Of a stretch of DNA of 64,000 nt, positions 15,819 through 22,677 are shown piece by piece. Numbering within the stretch: the stretch's first letter is position 1; every line of letters starts with the position of its first letter. Under the pieces are notes generated by a model. That model did not search any database and was not told the DNA's origin. It saw only the letters and a program-made list of their open reading frames with translations. Source of the DNA: Aquificaceae bacterium (GTDB lineage Bacteria; Aquificota; Aquificia; Aquificales; Aquificaceae). The stretch covers positions 248,001 through 312,000 of the forward strand of contig JALWVU010000055.1 in assembly GCA_027079305.1 (NCBI GenBank), written 5' to 3'. The position numbers and the translations under genes were made by a program.

Positions 15819-17396
15819 TTAGTGAAAGATACTGGTGAGAGAGTGTAAGTTCATGGACCTGGGAGGCCCCGAGGGGTGGAAAACAGGAAACTCACTATCC
15901 TCCGCTGTATCGGTTATTCTTCGGAGACCGCCGGGCATACCGAGATCAACATAGAAGACATCCGACTGTTTACCATCGAAACCGTGCAGGAGCATACGAT
16001 CCCCTATCCCGAAGCCGAGGATGCTTAAGCCCGAGGGGACTAGCCCGAGTCTGGTCCTGCTGGAGATATTTGCGGGATCCACCGCGTAGAGGATACCTCC
16101 GATAGCCCTACCTTCAGAATCGTAGGAGACTTCTTCCACTTTCAGGAGCCTGTATATCTGAACGGTAAATCCGCCCGAGATGTCGATAGCTCCATCTCTT
16201 ACCAGGCTGAAGCCTGCCCAGTAGGCATTCGGAGTGCACGTGGGATTGGAGTCCTCCTCCCTCCAGAGGCAGGCATACTTTACACCTGAAGCATCGGATC
16301 TGGTGTATACGAAGGAGCTCGACGTTGCCCATCCGTAGGTGTAGCGACCGTCTACAATGAACTGTGAGACACCGTCCTTCTTAACCGCCCACAGACCTTT
16401 GGCGGTTGAAATTATTACGTAATTCCGCGTCAAACCCTCTATAAATCTTGCATTTCCTTCATCGTAAATGGTCTCCCAGGAGCTTCCCCCGTAGGGCAGT
16501 CTGAGGAGTTTCCCCGAGGATACAGCGTATATGGCCCTGTCGTCATACCACGTGTTCCGGACAGAGCCACAGGAAACATTAATGTGGTTTAGATCCGCCC
16601 CGTCGAAGACGTAGAGCCTTCCATCCGCGCATAAATAGATACTTTCCCCCACAGGATCTACCGCGAGCTTCTTGGCTTTTTTGATACCACCGAGCAGGGG
16701 CGGGCTACAGCCCTTCAGATTCGTATCGCATCTCCGAATATTTCCGCTGTCGAGGACCAGAAATCCGGTAATACCTACAGCCTCTATAGGTGCGATGATG
16801 TTTCTGTTTTTCATGTCTACCGGCGTGTCCGCTCTCGTCATACCGCTGTGGACGAATACCTTCCCGTCATCTGGGGTGTAGCAATTTTTATCTCCTCCCG
16901 CGGTGCGAACGACCATGAACTTCCTCTTGTTTATGGGATCGTTACCAGCCCAGGAGATGTAGCAGGCATCCTTTACCCTGCTGACCTGCTCGGGGAGGGG
17001 TGTTCCGGGAGCTTTATCCGTAAGGAGCTTCATCACGGGACCGCCGTTTAAGTTCGCTGTATCGCCGTCCGCCTCCTCTATCCAGAATACGGAGTGTATG
17101 TGCAGATCCGAGTAATCCTTTGTTCTGTGATCGAATGAACTCACAGCTGTAAGGAACCAGTAAGCGTCGAGGACGGGACCGTCCGATATCCGAACCGGAG
17201 ATGTAGGATCGTTCGGATCGACAAGATGCAAGCTCGCTTTCTGAGCGTTGAGGTAAGCAAGGTAGGTATACGTAGACCCGGTCTTATCTTTCTTATCAAC
17301 TTGACTCCCTACATAGACAGCTATAGAAACGACCACAGCAAGAAGCAAGGAAAAAGATAACCCGCCTATGAGCACTTCCCTCTTCATATATTTCAC
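15819..17396 (-). CDS. Secreted or membrane-anchored propeller-like protein, unknown
   Basis: 525 residues. An N-terminal signal anchor (about 8-29, LIGGLSFSLLLAVVVSIAVYV after a basic start) is followed by an exported domain rich in Gly, Asp, Tyr and aromatic residues with recurring beta-strand units (for example KLAVDPVGESIYLCADGRLYV, then RAIYAVSSGKLLRLPYG), as in beta-propellers. At least eight Cys occur in the exported part, so disulfides are possible. I recognise no family. It follows maf with 2 nt between the maf stop and its start region and converges on the pseudopilin operon, so an extracytoplasmic role near the secretion system is possible but unproven. Confidence 0.7.
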   Translation of the reverse strand: MKYMKREVLIGGLSFSLLLAVVVSIAVYVGSQVDKKDKTGSTYTYLAYLNAQKASLHLVDPNDPTSPVRISDGPVLDAYWFLTAVSSFDHRTKDYSDLHIHSVFWIEEADGDTANLNGGPVMKLLTDKAPGTPLPEQVSRVKDACYISWAGNDPINKRKFMVVRTAGGDKNCYTPDDGKVFVHSGMTRADTPVDMKNRNIIAPIEAVGITGFLVLDSGNIRRCDTNLKGCSPPLLGGIKKAKKLAVDPVGESIYLCADGRLYVFDGADLNHINVSCGSVRNTWYDDRAIYAVSSGKLLRLPYGGSSWETIYDEGNARFIEGLTRNYVIISTAKGLWAVKKDGVSQFIVDGRYTYGWATSSSFVYTRSDASGVKYACLWREEDSNPTCTPNAYWAGFSLVRDGAIDISGGFTVQIYRLLKVEEVSYDSEGRAIGGILYAVDPANISSRTRLGLVPSGLSILGFGIGDRMLLHGFDGKQSDVFYVDLGMPGGLRRITDTAEDSEFPVFHPSGPPRSMNLHSLTSIFH

Positions 17397-17398
17397 CT

Positions 17399-17998
17399 TT
17401 ATTTTGCTGAAGGGTGGCCCGAGCTGTAGGATGGTAAGGTGGCTGTGAAGGACAGATCCCTCAAAACCTCGTAAACCTTCACTATGGGAAGGCCCATCAC
17501 GGTGTAGAAGTTGCCCTCGATCCTTTCAACTACGGTGGCTCCGAAGCCCTGAACCCCGTAAGCTCCCGCCTTGTCCATAGGCTCTCCGCTCCGCACGTAA
17601 TCCTCTATCTCATTTCTCGTAAGGCTCCTGAACTTAACTCTGGCTATATCGTGAACCGTTCTTCGCACACCCAGCCCGACAAAGGAGACTGCGGTCACCA
17701 CCCTGTGCCACCTGCCCGACAGGAAGCTGAGTATCCTAACCGCATCTTCCTCATCTTTAGGTTTTCCTATTATCTTGCTATCTATAAAGACGAGGGTGTC
17801 CGCCCCTATAACAAGGGATTCCCTGTTTCTCTTCCAGACGTCCAGAGCCTTCTCGCGGGAGAGCCTCCTCGCGGTTCTTATTGGATCTCCGTAGCTTCTC
17901 TCCTCTACTTCGGAAGGTATTACCTCGAACTTTATACCTAAGAGCGAAAGGATCTCCCTCCTCCTCGGCGAGGCTGAAGCGAGGATCAGTCTTTTCAC
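17399..17998 (-). CDS. maf: Maf-family nucleotide pyrophosphatase
   Basis: 199-residue Maf/YhdE-type nucleoside triphosphate pyrophosphatase, thought to remove non-canonical or dTTP/UTP-type nucleotides. N terminus KRLILASASPRRREILSLLG carries the SxSPRR motif; further motifs are SREKALDVW, VIGADTLVFIDSKIIGKPKDEEDA and EPMDKAGAYGVQGFGATVVERIEG. Size is typical. The start is a GTG at 17998, four bases from the start of the divergent nadA promoter. A short tail after the conserved fold ends near the start of the propeller-like gene, suggesting co-transcription. Confidence 0.93.
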   Translation of the reverse strand: MKRLILASASPRRREILSLLGIKFEVIPSEVEERSYGDPIRTARRLSREKALDVWKRNRESLVIGADTLVFIDSKIIGKPKDEEDAVRILSFLSGRWHRVVTAVSFVGLGVRRTVHDIARVKFRSLTRNEIEDYVRSGEPMDKAGAYGVQGFGATVVERIEGNFYTVMGLPIVKVYEVLRDLSFTATLPSYSSGHPSAK

Positions 17999-18001
17999 TG
18001 C

Positions 18002-18030
18002 TTGAACCCCCGAATTGAGGCGTTTAAATT
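18002..18030 (+). promoter_or_regulatory. Probable nadA promoter
   Basis: TTGAAC at 18002-18007, a 17-nt spacer and TAAATT at 18025-18030, directly upstream of the nadA ribosome site. An overlapping alternative -10 (TATACA at 18030-18035) is also possible. It lies in the 61 nt between the divergent maf and nadA starts. Confidence 0.45.
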
Positions 18031-18059
18031 ATACACTTACCAAATTCAGGAGGAAGGCG

Positions 18060-19028
18060 ATGAGCGTAGGTTTTGACATACAGGAGAGAGAGCTTACCAC
18101 CGAGGAGATAAGAGAACTGCAAAGAGAGGTCAGGAGACTCGCTCAGGAGAAGAACGCGGTTATACTCGCCCACTACTACCAGAGGCCCGAGGTTCAGGAC
18201 ATAGCGGACTTTGTGGGGGACTCTTTAGAGCTTTCGAGGAAGGCGGCCAATACGGACGCGGACATCATCGTCTTCTGCGGTGTCAGGTTCATGTGTGAGA
18301 CCGCCAAGATCCTCAGCCCACAGAAGAAGGTCCTCCATCCAAATCCTGAGTCCGGATGCCCCATGGCGGACATGGTCACCGCCCAGCAGGTCAGAAAGCT
18401 GAGGGAGGAACATCCCGATGCGGAGTTCGTCGCCTACATAAACACCACCGCGGACGTGAAGGCGGAAGTGGACATATGTGTTACATCCGCCAACGCACCC
18501 AGAATTATAAAGAAGCTCCCCTCAAAGAAGATAGTTTTCCTACCCGATCAGGCCCTCGGCCAGTGGGTTGCAAAGCAGGTTCCAGAAAAGGAGTTCGTTA
18601 TATGGAAGGGTTTCTGCCCTCCCCACTTCGAGTTCACCGCAAGGGAGGTTATGAAGCTAAAGGAGAAGTATCCGGACGCCAAAGTGGCGGTCCATCCCGA
18701 ATGCCACCCTAAGGTTATAGAGCTCGCGGACTTCGTAGGGTCCACCTCCCAGATCATCAAATACGCTACGAGTGTGGAGGCGAAGAGGGTCATCGTGATA
18801 ACGGAGGTGGGACTCAAATACACCCTCCAGAAGAAGAACCCCAGCAAAGAATACATATTCCCCGAGTCCATGAACTACTGCGGGACCGTATACTGTTGCA
18901 CCATGAAGGGTATTACGCTCCCCAAGGTTTACGAGACCCTCAAGAACGAGATAAACGAGGTTCTTCTGCCCAAAGAGATAATAGAGAGGGCAAGAAGACC
19001 CATCGAGAGGATGCTTGAACTCAGCTGA
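18060..19028 (+). CDS. nadA: Quinolinate synthase
   Basis: 322-residue NadA, the [4Fe-4S] enzyme condensing iminoaspartate with dihydroxyacetone phosphate to quinolinate for NAD synthesis. Motifs: VILAHYYQRPEVQDIADFVGDSL, VFCGVRFMCETAKIL, the cluster Cys in these and in VHPECHPKV and MNYCGTVYCCTMKG, and ESGCPMADM. The ATG at 18060 is preferred because AGGAGGAAGG stands just before it; an in-frame TTG at 18015 would lie inside the promoter. mazG follows after 15 nt on the same strand, so both are probably co-transcribed. nadB is not in the window. Confidence 0.97.
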   Translation: MSVGFDIQERELTTEEIRELQREVRRLAQEKNAVILAHYYQRPEVQDIADFVGDSLELSRKAANTDADIIVFCGVRFMCETAKILSPQKKVLHPNPESGCPMADMVTAQQVRKLREEHPDAEFVAYINTTADVKAEVDICVTSANAPRIIKKLPSKKIVFLPDQALGQWVAKQVPEKEFVIWKGFCPPHFEFTAREVMKLKEKYPDAKVAVHPECHPKVIELADFVGSTSQIIKYATSVEAKRVIVITEVGLKYTLQKKNPSKEYIFPESMNYCGTVYCCTMKGITLPKVYETLKNEINEVLLPKEIIERARRPIERMLELS

Positions 19029-19043
19029 AAAGGTTCTGCGGTC

Positions 19044-19811
19044 ATGGAAAAGGATAAATACAGCTTTGAGGATCTCGTAAAGGTAATGGAAAGGCTCAGG
19101 AGGGAATGCCCCTGGGACAGGGAACAGACCCACGAGAGTTTAAAGAAGTATCTCATAGAAGAAGCCTACGAGGTTCTGGACGCCATAGATTCAAAGGATG
19201 ATGAGAAGCTCAAGGAGGAGCTCGGGGACCTTCTGCTCCAGCCGGTCTTTCACGCCCAGATAGCTAAGGAGAGAGGTGCCTTCGACATAAACGACGTCAT
19301 AGACACCCTGGTAAGAAAGCTCATAGAGAGGCACCCTCACGTTTTCGGGGATGCCAACCCGGAGGAGGTTCTCAAGAACTGGGAGAGGAAAAAGATAGAA
19401 AAAAGGGAGAGTGTCCTCGATGGTATTCCAAAACATTTGCCTGCCCTCATGCGGTCCCAGAAGCTTCAGGACAGGGCCTCGAGGGTAGGCTTTGATTTTA
19501 CCCACATATCCCAGGTATTTGACAAGATACAGGAGGAGATAGAGGAGCTGAAGGAGTCAATCGAAAAGGAGGACCGGGAGAACATAAAGCATGAGATAGG
19601 GGACATACTGACAGCGGTGGTAGAGCTGGCCCGGTTCGTGGGCGTGGACGCGGAAGAGGCCCTTCAGGAAGCGAACGATAGGTTCATAAGAAGGTTCCGA
19701 TACATAGAAGAGAGAGCTAAAGAGATGGGAAAAAGCCTGGAGGAAATGACCTTAGAAGAGATGGACAAACTCTGGGAGGAGGGAAAGAGAAAGATAGAAA
19801 ATGCAACCTGA
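19044..19811 (+). CDS. mazG: Nucleoside triphosphate pyrophosphohydrolase MazG
   Basis: 255-residue tandem MazG protein hydrolysing NTPs to NMP and pyrophosphate. The first domain has the signature CPWDREQTHESLKKYLIEEA, then EELGDLLLQPVFHAQIAKE with the metal-binding ExxE/D residues. The second half repeats the pattern (IQEEIEELKESIEKED, then HEIGDILTAVVELARF). Length is typical of the E. coli-type protein. It lies downstream of nadA. Its stop is followed at once by GCAAC repeats, a hairpin and the sigma-54 promoter of the next module. Confidence 0.95.
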   Translation: MEKDKYSFEDLVKVMERLRRECPWDREQTHESLKKYLIEEAYEVLDAIDSKDDEKLKEELGDLLLQPVFHAQIAKERGAFDINDVIDTLVRKLIERHPHVFGDANPEEVLKNWERKKIEKRESVLDGIPKHLPALMRSQKLQDRASRVGFDFTHISQVFDKIQEEIEELKESIEKEDRENIKHEIGDILTAVVELARFVGVDAEEALQEANDRFIRRFRYIEERAKEMGKSLEEMTLEEMDKLWEEGKRKIENAT

Positions 19812-19836
19812 TGCAACGCTGTTGCAACAAAGCAAC
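19803..19836 (+). promoter_or_regulatory. Candidate activator-binding site (UAS): palindrome plus GCAAC repeats
   Basis: Four copies of GCAAC occur at 19803, 19813, 19824 and 19832, about one helical turn apart. Around the second is a perfect 6-bp inverted repeat TGCAAC-GCT-GTTGCA (19812-19826). The cluster sits 70-100 bp upstream of the -24 element at 19903, the usual distance for enhancer sites of sigma-54 activators. The activator is probably the product of the gene at 21106, but that is inference. Confidence 0.5.
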
Positions 19837-19861
19837 ACTCCGATAACATACAGATTTCGCT

Positions 19862-19889
19862 AAAGTCTTTGTCCTATCAAAGACTTTTT
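19862..19889 (+). terminator. Hairpin with T-run after mazG
   Basis: A perfect 10-bp inverted repeat, AAAGTCTTTG (19862-19871) and CAAAGACTTT (19878-19887), with a 6-nt loop and trailing T residues. It probably terminates nadA-mazG transcription. It also lies between the UAS candidate and the sigma-54 promoter, so a regulatory role for the palindrome is an alternative. Confidence 0.6.
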
Positions 19890-19902
19890 ATAAAACCATT
19901 TT

Positions 19903-19919
19903 TGGCACACATCTTGCAT
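19903..19919 (+). promoter_or_regulatory. Sigma-54 (-24/-12) promoter
   Basis: TGGCACA-CATC-TTGCAT matches the sigma-54 consensus (TGGCACG-N4-TTGCW) except at the last base of the first block; the invariant GG (19904-19905) and GC (19916-19917) have the right spacing. Transcription would start near 19929, giving a leader of about 28 nt with GGAGG before the first DUF2173-like gene. Confidence 0.9.
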
Positions 19920-19956
19920 ATTGACAAAATGAAAACTTATTGAAGGAGGTGGAGAG

Positions 19957-20298
19957 ATGGCTACTCTGAGCAAACTCAAGGAGCTTATGTCCATACCGGG
20001 TGCGGTTGCGGCAGGGGAGTTTTCGGATGACGGTAAACTGCTGGCTTACTACGGGGATATAGACGAGAAGTCCGCGGAGATAGCGGCGATGATGTGTGCA
20101 GCCAACAAGATGATGGGCAACATGCAAGCCAAGGGTTGGAGCGCCTATACAGGTCAGGGTGGCTTCTATCCCGTCTATGGCTTTGCGGTTGCGGGCGGTA
20201 AATACGCAGCCTGCATAATGGGGAACGTGGGCGTATTCGTAGAACTGGACAAGGCTGACTTTGATAAAACTTTCGAAATTCTCTCTAAGTATATCTGA
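19957..20298 (+). CDS. DUF2173-like (roadblock/profilin-like) small protein A
   Basis: 113-residue soluble protein resembling the DUF2173 family, which looks like a roadblock/LC7-type fold. It is a clear paralogue of the next gene; both share AAGEFSDDGKL, a GDI, MCAAN (Cys47 here) and a C-terminal GN(V/I)GVFV strand preceded by Cys86. No catalytic motif is visible. The ribosome site GGAGG lies 7 nt before the ATG, and a sigma-54 promoter 38 nt upstream of the ATG drives it. The function of the family is unknown to me; two conserved Cys suggest metal, thiol or sulfur chemistry, which is a guess. The family recall is moderate. Confidence 0.8.
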   Translation: MATLSKLKELMSIPGAVAAGEFSDDGKLLAYYGDIDEKSAEIAAMMCAANKMMGNMQAKGWSAYTGQGGFYPVYGFAVAGGKYAACIMGNVGVFVELDKADFDKTFEILSKYI

Positions 20299-20313
20299 AA
20301 GGAGGTGTATGTG

Positions 20314-20649
20314 ATGGCAAACCTTGACAGACTCATGCAGATCAAGGGAGTTTGGGCGGCAGGAGAGTTTTCCGACGACGGCAAGCTGGTTGCCTACAAG
20401 GGCGATATATCCGAAGAGCACGCTGCTATGGCGGCGGAAATGTGCGCGGCGAACAACGCTATGGCGAGGATGCAGTGTGATGGATATACCGCCTTTTCCG
20501 GACAGGAGTGGACACCCCTTATAGGATGGGCACTGACCGGTCCCAAGTATTCCGTATGCGTGGTAGGGAACATAGGTGTGTTCGTGAACAACGACGAAGT
20601 TTCTTTCAACGAGGTGTTTAAGATCCTGAGGGAAGAGGCAGGTTGTTAA
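20314..20649 (+). CDS. DUF2173-like small protein B (paralogue of A)
   Basis: 111 residues, paralogous to protein A across its whole length: AAGEFSDDGKLVAYKGDI, MCAANNAM (Cys44) and CVVGNIGVFV (Cys82), plus an extra Cys55 and a C-terminal Cys111. The ATG at 20314 stands 8 nt after GGAGG; the earlier in-frame ATG at 20308 is too close to that ribosome site. It is 15 nt downstream of gene A and clearly in the same transcript. The last codons form one arm of a strong terminator-like hairpin, so the sigma-54 transcript probably ends largely here. Function unknown. Confidence 0.8.
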   Translation: MANLDRLMQIKGVWAAGEFSDDGKLVAYKGDISEEHAAMAAEMCAANNAMARMQCDGYTAFSGQEWTPLIGWALTGPKYSVCVVGNIGVFVNNDEVSFNEVFKILREEAGC

Positions 20650-20693
20650 GTCCCCTCCCCGCTTTTCCTGCCTTTCCCTTTTTTTCTTTTTTT
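20631..20693 (+). terminator. Intrinsic terminator after the DUF2173-like pair
   Basis: A stem of about 12 bp with one mismatch and one G-U pair forms between 20631-20642 (ending AGGCAGG) and 20667-20678 (starting CCTGCCT). A pyrimidine tract containing TTTTTTTCTTTTTTT (20679-20693) follows. The left arm is inside the last codons of the second DUF2173-like gene. The SCP2-like gene begins 16 nt further on, so it may be expressed by read-through or from its own promoter. Confidence 0.65.
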
Positions 20694-20708
20694 AATTGGG
20701 AGGTTCAA

Positions 20709-21095
20709 ATGTATAAGTTTCTATCGGAAGAGTGGATAAAGGCTTACGCGGAAGAATGGAATAGGAACGAGAAGTTAAAATCGGATTTAAGGAACTTCAG
20801 TGCATCTATAAAGTATTTCGTGGAGGGAGAAAAGGACGGAGCTGTGGAGATAGTAGTGGATAAAGGGGAGGTTGTGTCAGCGGGAAAAGCTGATCCCAGC
20901 AAAAAGTATGATTTTGAGCTGTGGGCGAGTCCGGAGAATTGGAAGAAGCTTGCGAGCGGTGAGATGGGTCCCCGTGCTGCCATGCTCACCAAAAGATTGA
21001 AGTTCAAAGGTTCTATGATAACCGCTATGAAGTATATGTCCGCCTTTGAAGAGTCCCTGAGGATGATGGGAAAGATACCCACATCTTGGGGCTAA
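20709..21095 (+). CDS. SCP2 sterol-carrier-like domain protein
   Basis: 128-residue protein resembling the SCP2/sterol-carrier fold: an N-terminal helix (EEWIKAYAEEWNRNEKL), then a five-stranded core with IKYFVEGEKDGAVEIVVDKG and YDFELWASPENWKKLASGE, ending in a hydrophobic helix region (MLTKRLKFKGSMITAMKYMSAFEESLR). That order (strand with WASPENWKKL then LKFKGSM) is typical of small bacterial SCP2-domain proteins, which bind a hydrophobic ligand. The ATG at 20709 has GGGAGG five bases upstream. It lies between the DUF2173-like pair and the sigma-54 activator, 10 nt before the latter. The ligand is unknown. Confidence 0.72.
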   Translation: MYKFLSEEWIKAYAEEWNRNEKLKSDLRNFSASIKYFVEGEKDGAVEIVVDKGEVVSAGKADPSKKYDFELWASPENWKKLASGEMGPRAAMLTKRLKFKGSMITAMKYMSAFEESLRMMGKIPTSWG

Positions 21096-21105
21096 TTTAT
21101 TAAGG

Positions 21106-22677
21106 ATGGAGTTTGAGAACTTCCAGAACCTCTTTGACTGCGTGCTGGTGATAGATAAGGACAGGAGAATAATATTCTCAAACGAGAGAGCAAAGAAACT
21201 TCTCGGTGAAAGGGCAGGTGAAGGGAACTCATGCAGGGGATTATTTTCCATATGTGACTCATGTCCCATGGAACTTGTAGAGGACACAGAGGAAGGTGTC
21301 CAGGTTTACGATGTCAGAACATTCGATGATAATCACGTATGTCTCAGTATGACTCCTTATTACGAAGGTGGAGAGTTTAAAGGTGTTATAGAAATTTTTA
21401 GGGACGTCAGCAGGGTCATACATTATATGGAAGAAGTGAAGAGACAGAAGGAGTTCGTCCAGGTAATACTTGACTCCATAGTAGAAGCGGTCCTGATATC
21501 GGACGGTCAGGGATATGTAGTAGAACACAACTCCATAGCGAGGAGGATCCTCTGCAGAGAGCTGGGTGATCTGAAAGGTAAACATATAAGCGAGCTTATA
21601 AACCTTTCCTTTGAGGAACTCCCCCCAGAAGGTGAGAGGGGGGACGTTTACATAGAAACTCCGTGTGGTAAGCAGAAAGCTTCTGTCCTCGTTTCGAGGC
21701 TTAAGGTGGGAGATGGATACGTAATATCTTTCTACATAATTCCCGAGCTATTCTCACCCGAGGATGAAAGCGTCAAGATAATTACAAAAAGCCCAAAATT
21801 CCTTAAGGTGGTGGACAGAATAAAGTCTGTAGCGGACATGAATGTCAATCTGCTTATAACCGGTGAAACGGGAACTGGAAAGAGTCTTATAGCTAAATAC
21901 ATACACATACTTTCCTCAAGAAGGGATAAACCCTTCGTTAAGATAAACTGCGGTGCAATACCTGAGAACCTTCTTGAGGCGGAACTGTTCGGCTACGTAA
22001 AGGGTGCCTTCACCGGTGCTATAAGGGATAAGATCGGGAAAGTTGAACTTGCGGACGGAGGCACACTATTCTTGGACGAGATAGGAGAGTTGCCTCCCCA
22101 CCTCCAGGTCAAGCTATTGAACCTCATACAGGAAAAGGAATTCGAAAGGATAGGAGATCTGAGACCGAGGAAGGTGGATGTAAGAATTATAGCGGCGACC
22201 AACAGAGACATTAAGGAGATGGTAGAGAAGGGGGAGTTCAGGGAGGATCTGTATTACAGGTTGAACGTGGTTTCCATACACCTACCTCCTTTGAGGGAGA
22301 GGAGAGAAGATATGCCTCATCTTGTCAATTTCTTCCTCGAAAAGTTTTCCAAACTCCACAAAAGAAGTATAAAAGGTTTTTCACCCGGAGCTATGAAGCT
22401 ACTTTTGGAGTATGACTATCCGGGGAACGTGAGGGAACTTGAAAATATAGTGGAGAGTGCTGTGATTGTGGCGAGAGGCTCAATAGTTAGGGAGGAAGAT
22501 CTTCCCGAAGAGGTTAGGTTTAAAAGATCCCTGAAGAAAAGAGAACACCTAAGTGAGAAAGAACGGATAAAGGAGGCACTTATCAGAGCGGGAGGGAATA
22601 AAACCCTTGCAGCTAAGCTTTTAGGAATGCACAGAACCACCCTCTGGAGAAAGCTAAAGGAGCTTGGGATCGAGTAG
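21106..22677 (+). CDS. Sigma-54-dependent activator with two PAS-like sensor domains
   Basis: 523-residue enhancer-binding protein. The first PAS-like domain (about 5-100) carries a Cys cluster (Cys43, Cys50, Cys53; SCRGLF then CDSCPME) and a second covers about 112-210. The AAA+ domain (about 225-465) has Walker A GETGTGKS (253-260), the sigma-54 contact loop GAFTGA (300-305), Walker B GTLFLDEIGE and the arginine-finger region. A Fis-type HTH at the C terminus reads NKTLAAKLLGMHRTTLWRKL. It should activate sigma-54 promoters, most plausibly the one at 19903. The Cys-containing PAS suggests a redox, metal or gas signal. The last 24 nt overlap queH on the other strand. Confidence 0.94.
   Translation: MEFENFQNLFDCVLVIDKDRRIIFSNERAKKLLGERAGEGNSCRGLFSICDSCPMELVEDTEEGVQVYDVRTFDDNHVCLSMTPYYEGGEFKGVIEIFRDVSRVIHYMEEVKRQKEFVQVILDSIVEAVLISDGQGYVVEHNSIARRILCRELGDLKGKHISELINLSFEELPPEGERGDVYIETPCGKQKASVLVSRLKVGDGYVISFYIIPELFSPEDESVKIITKSPKFLKVVDRIKSVADMNVNLLITGETGTGKSLIAKYIHILSSRRDKPFVKINCGAIPENLLEAELFGYVKGAFTGAIRDKIGKVELADGGTLFLDEIGELPPHLQVKLLNLIQEKEFERIGDLRPRKVDVRIIAATNRDIKEMVEKGEFREDLYYRLNVVSIHLPPLRERREDMPHLVNFFLEKFSKLHKRSIKGFSPGAMKLLLEYDYPGNVRELENIVESAVIVARGSIVREEDLPEEVRFKRSLKKREHLSEKERIKEALIRAGGNKTLAAKLLGMHRTTLWRKLKELGIE

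Noticed and set aside
19862-19889. The 10-bp palindrome as an activator-binding site
   Set aside because: The trailing T-run and position just after mazG fit a terminator better; the GCAAC palindrome further up is the better enhancer candidate. Not fully excluded.
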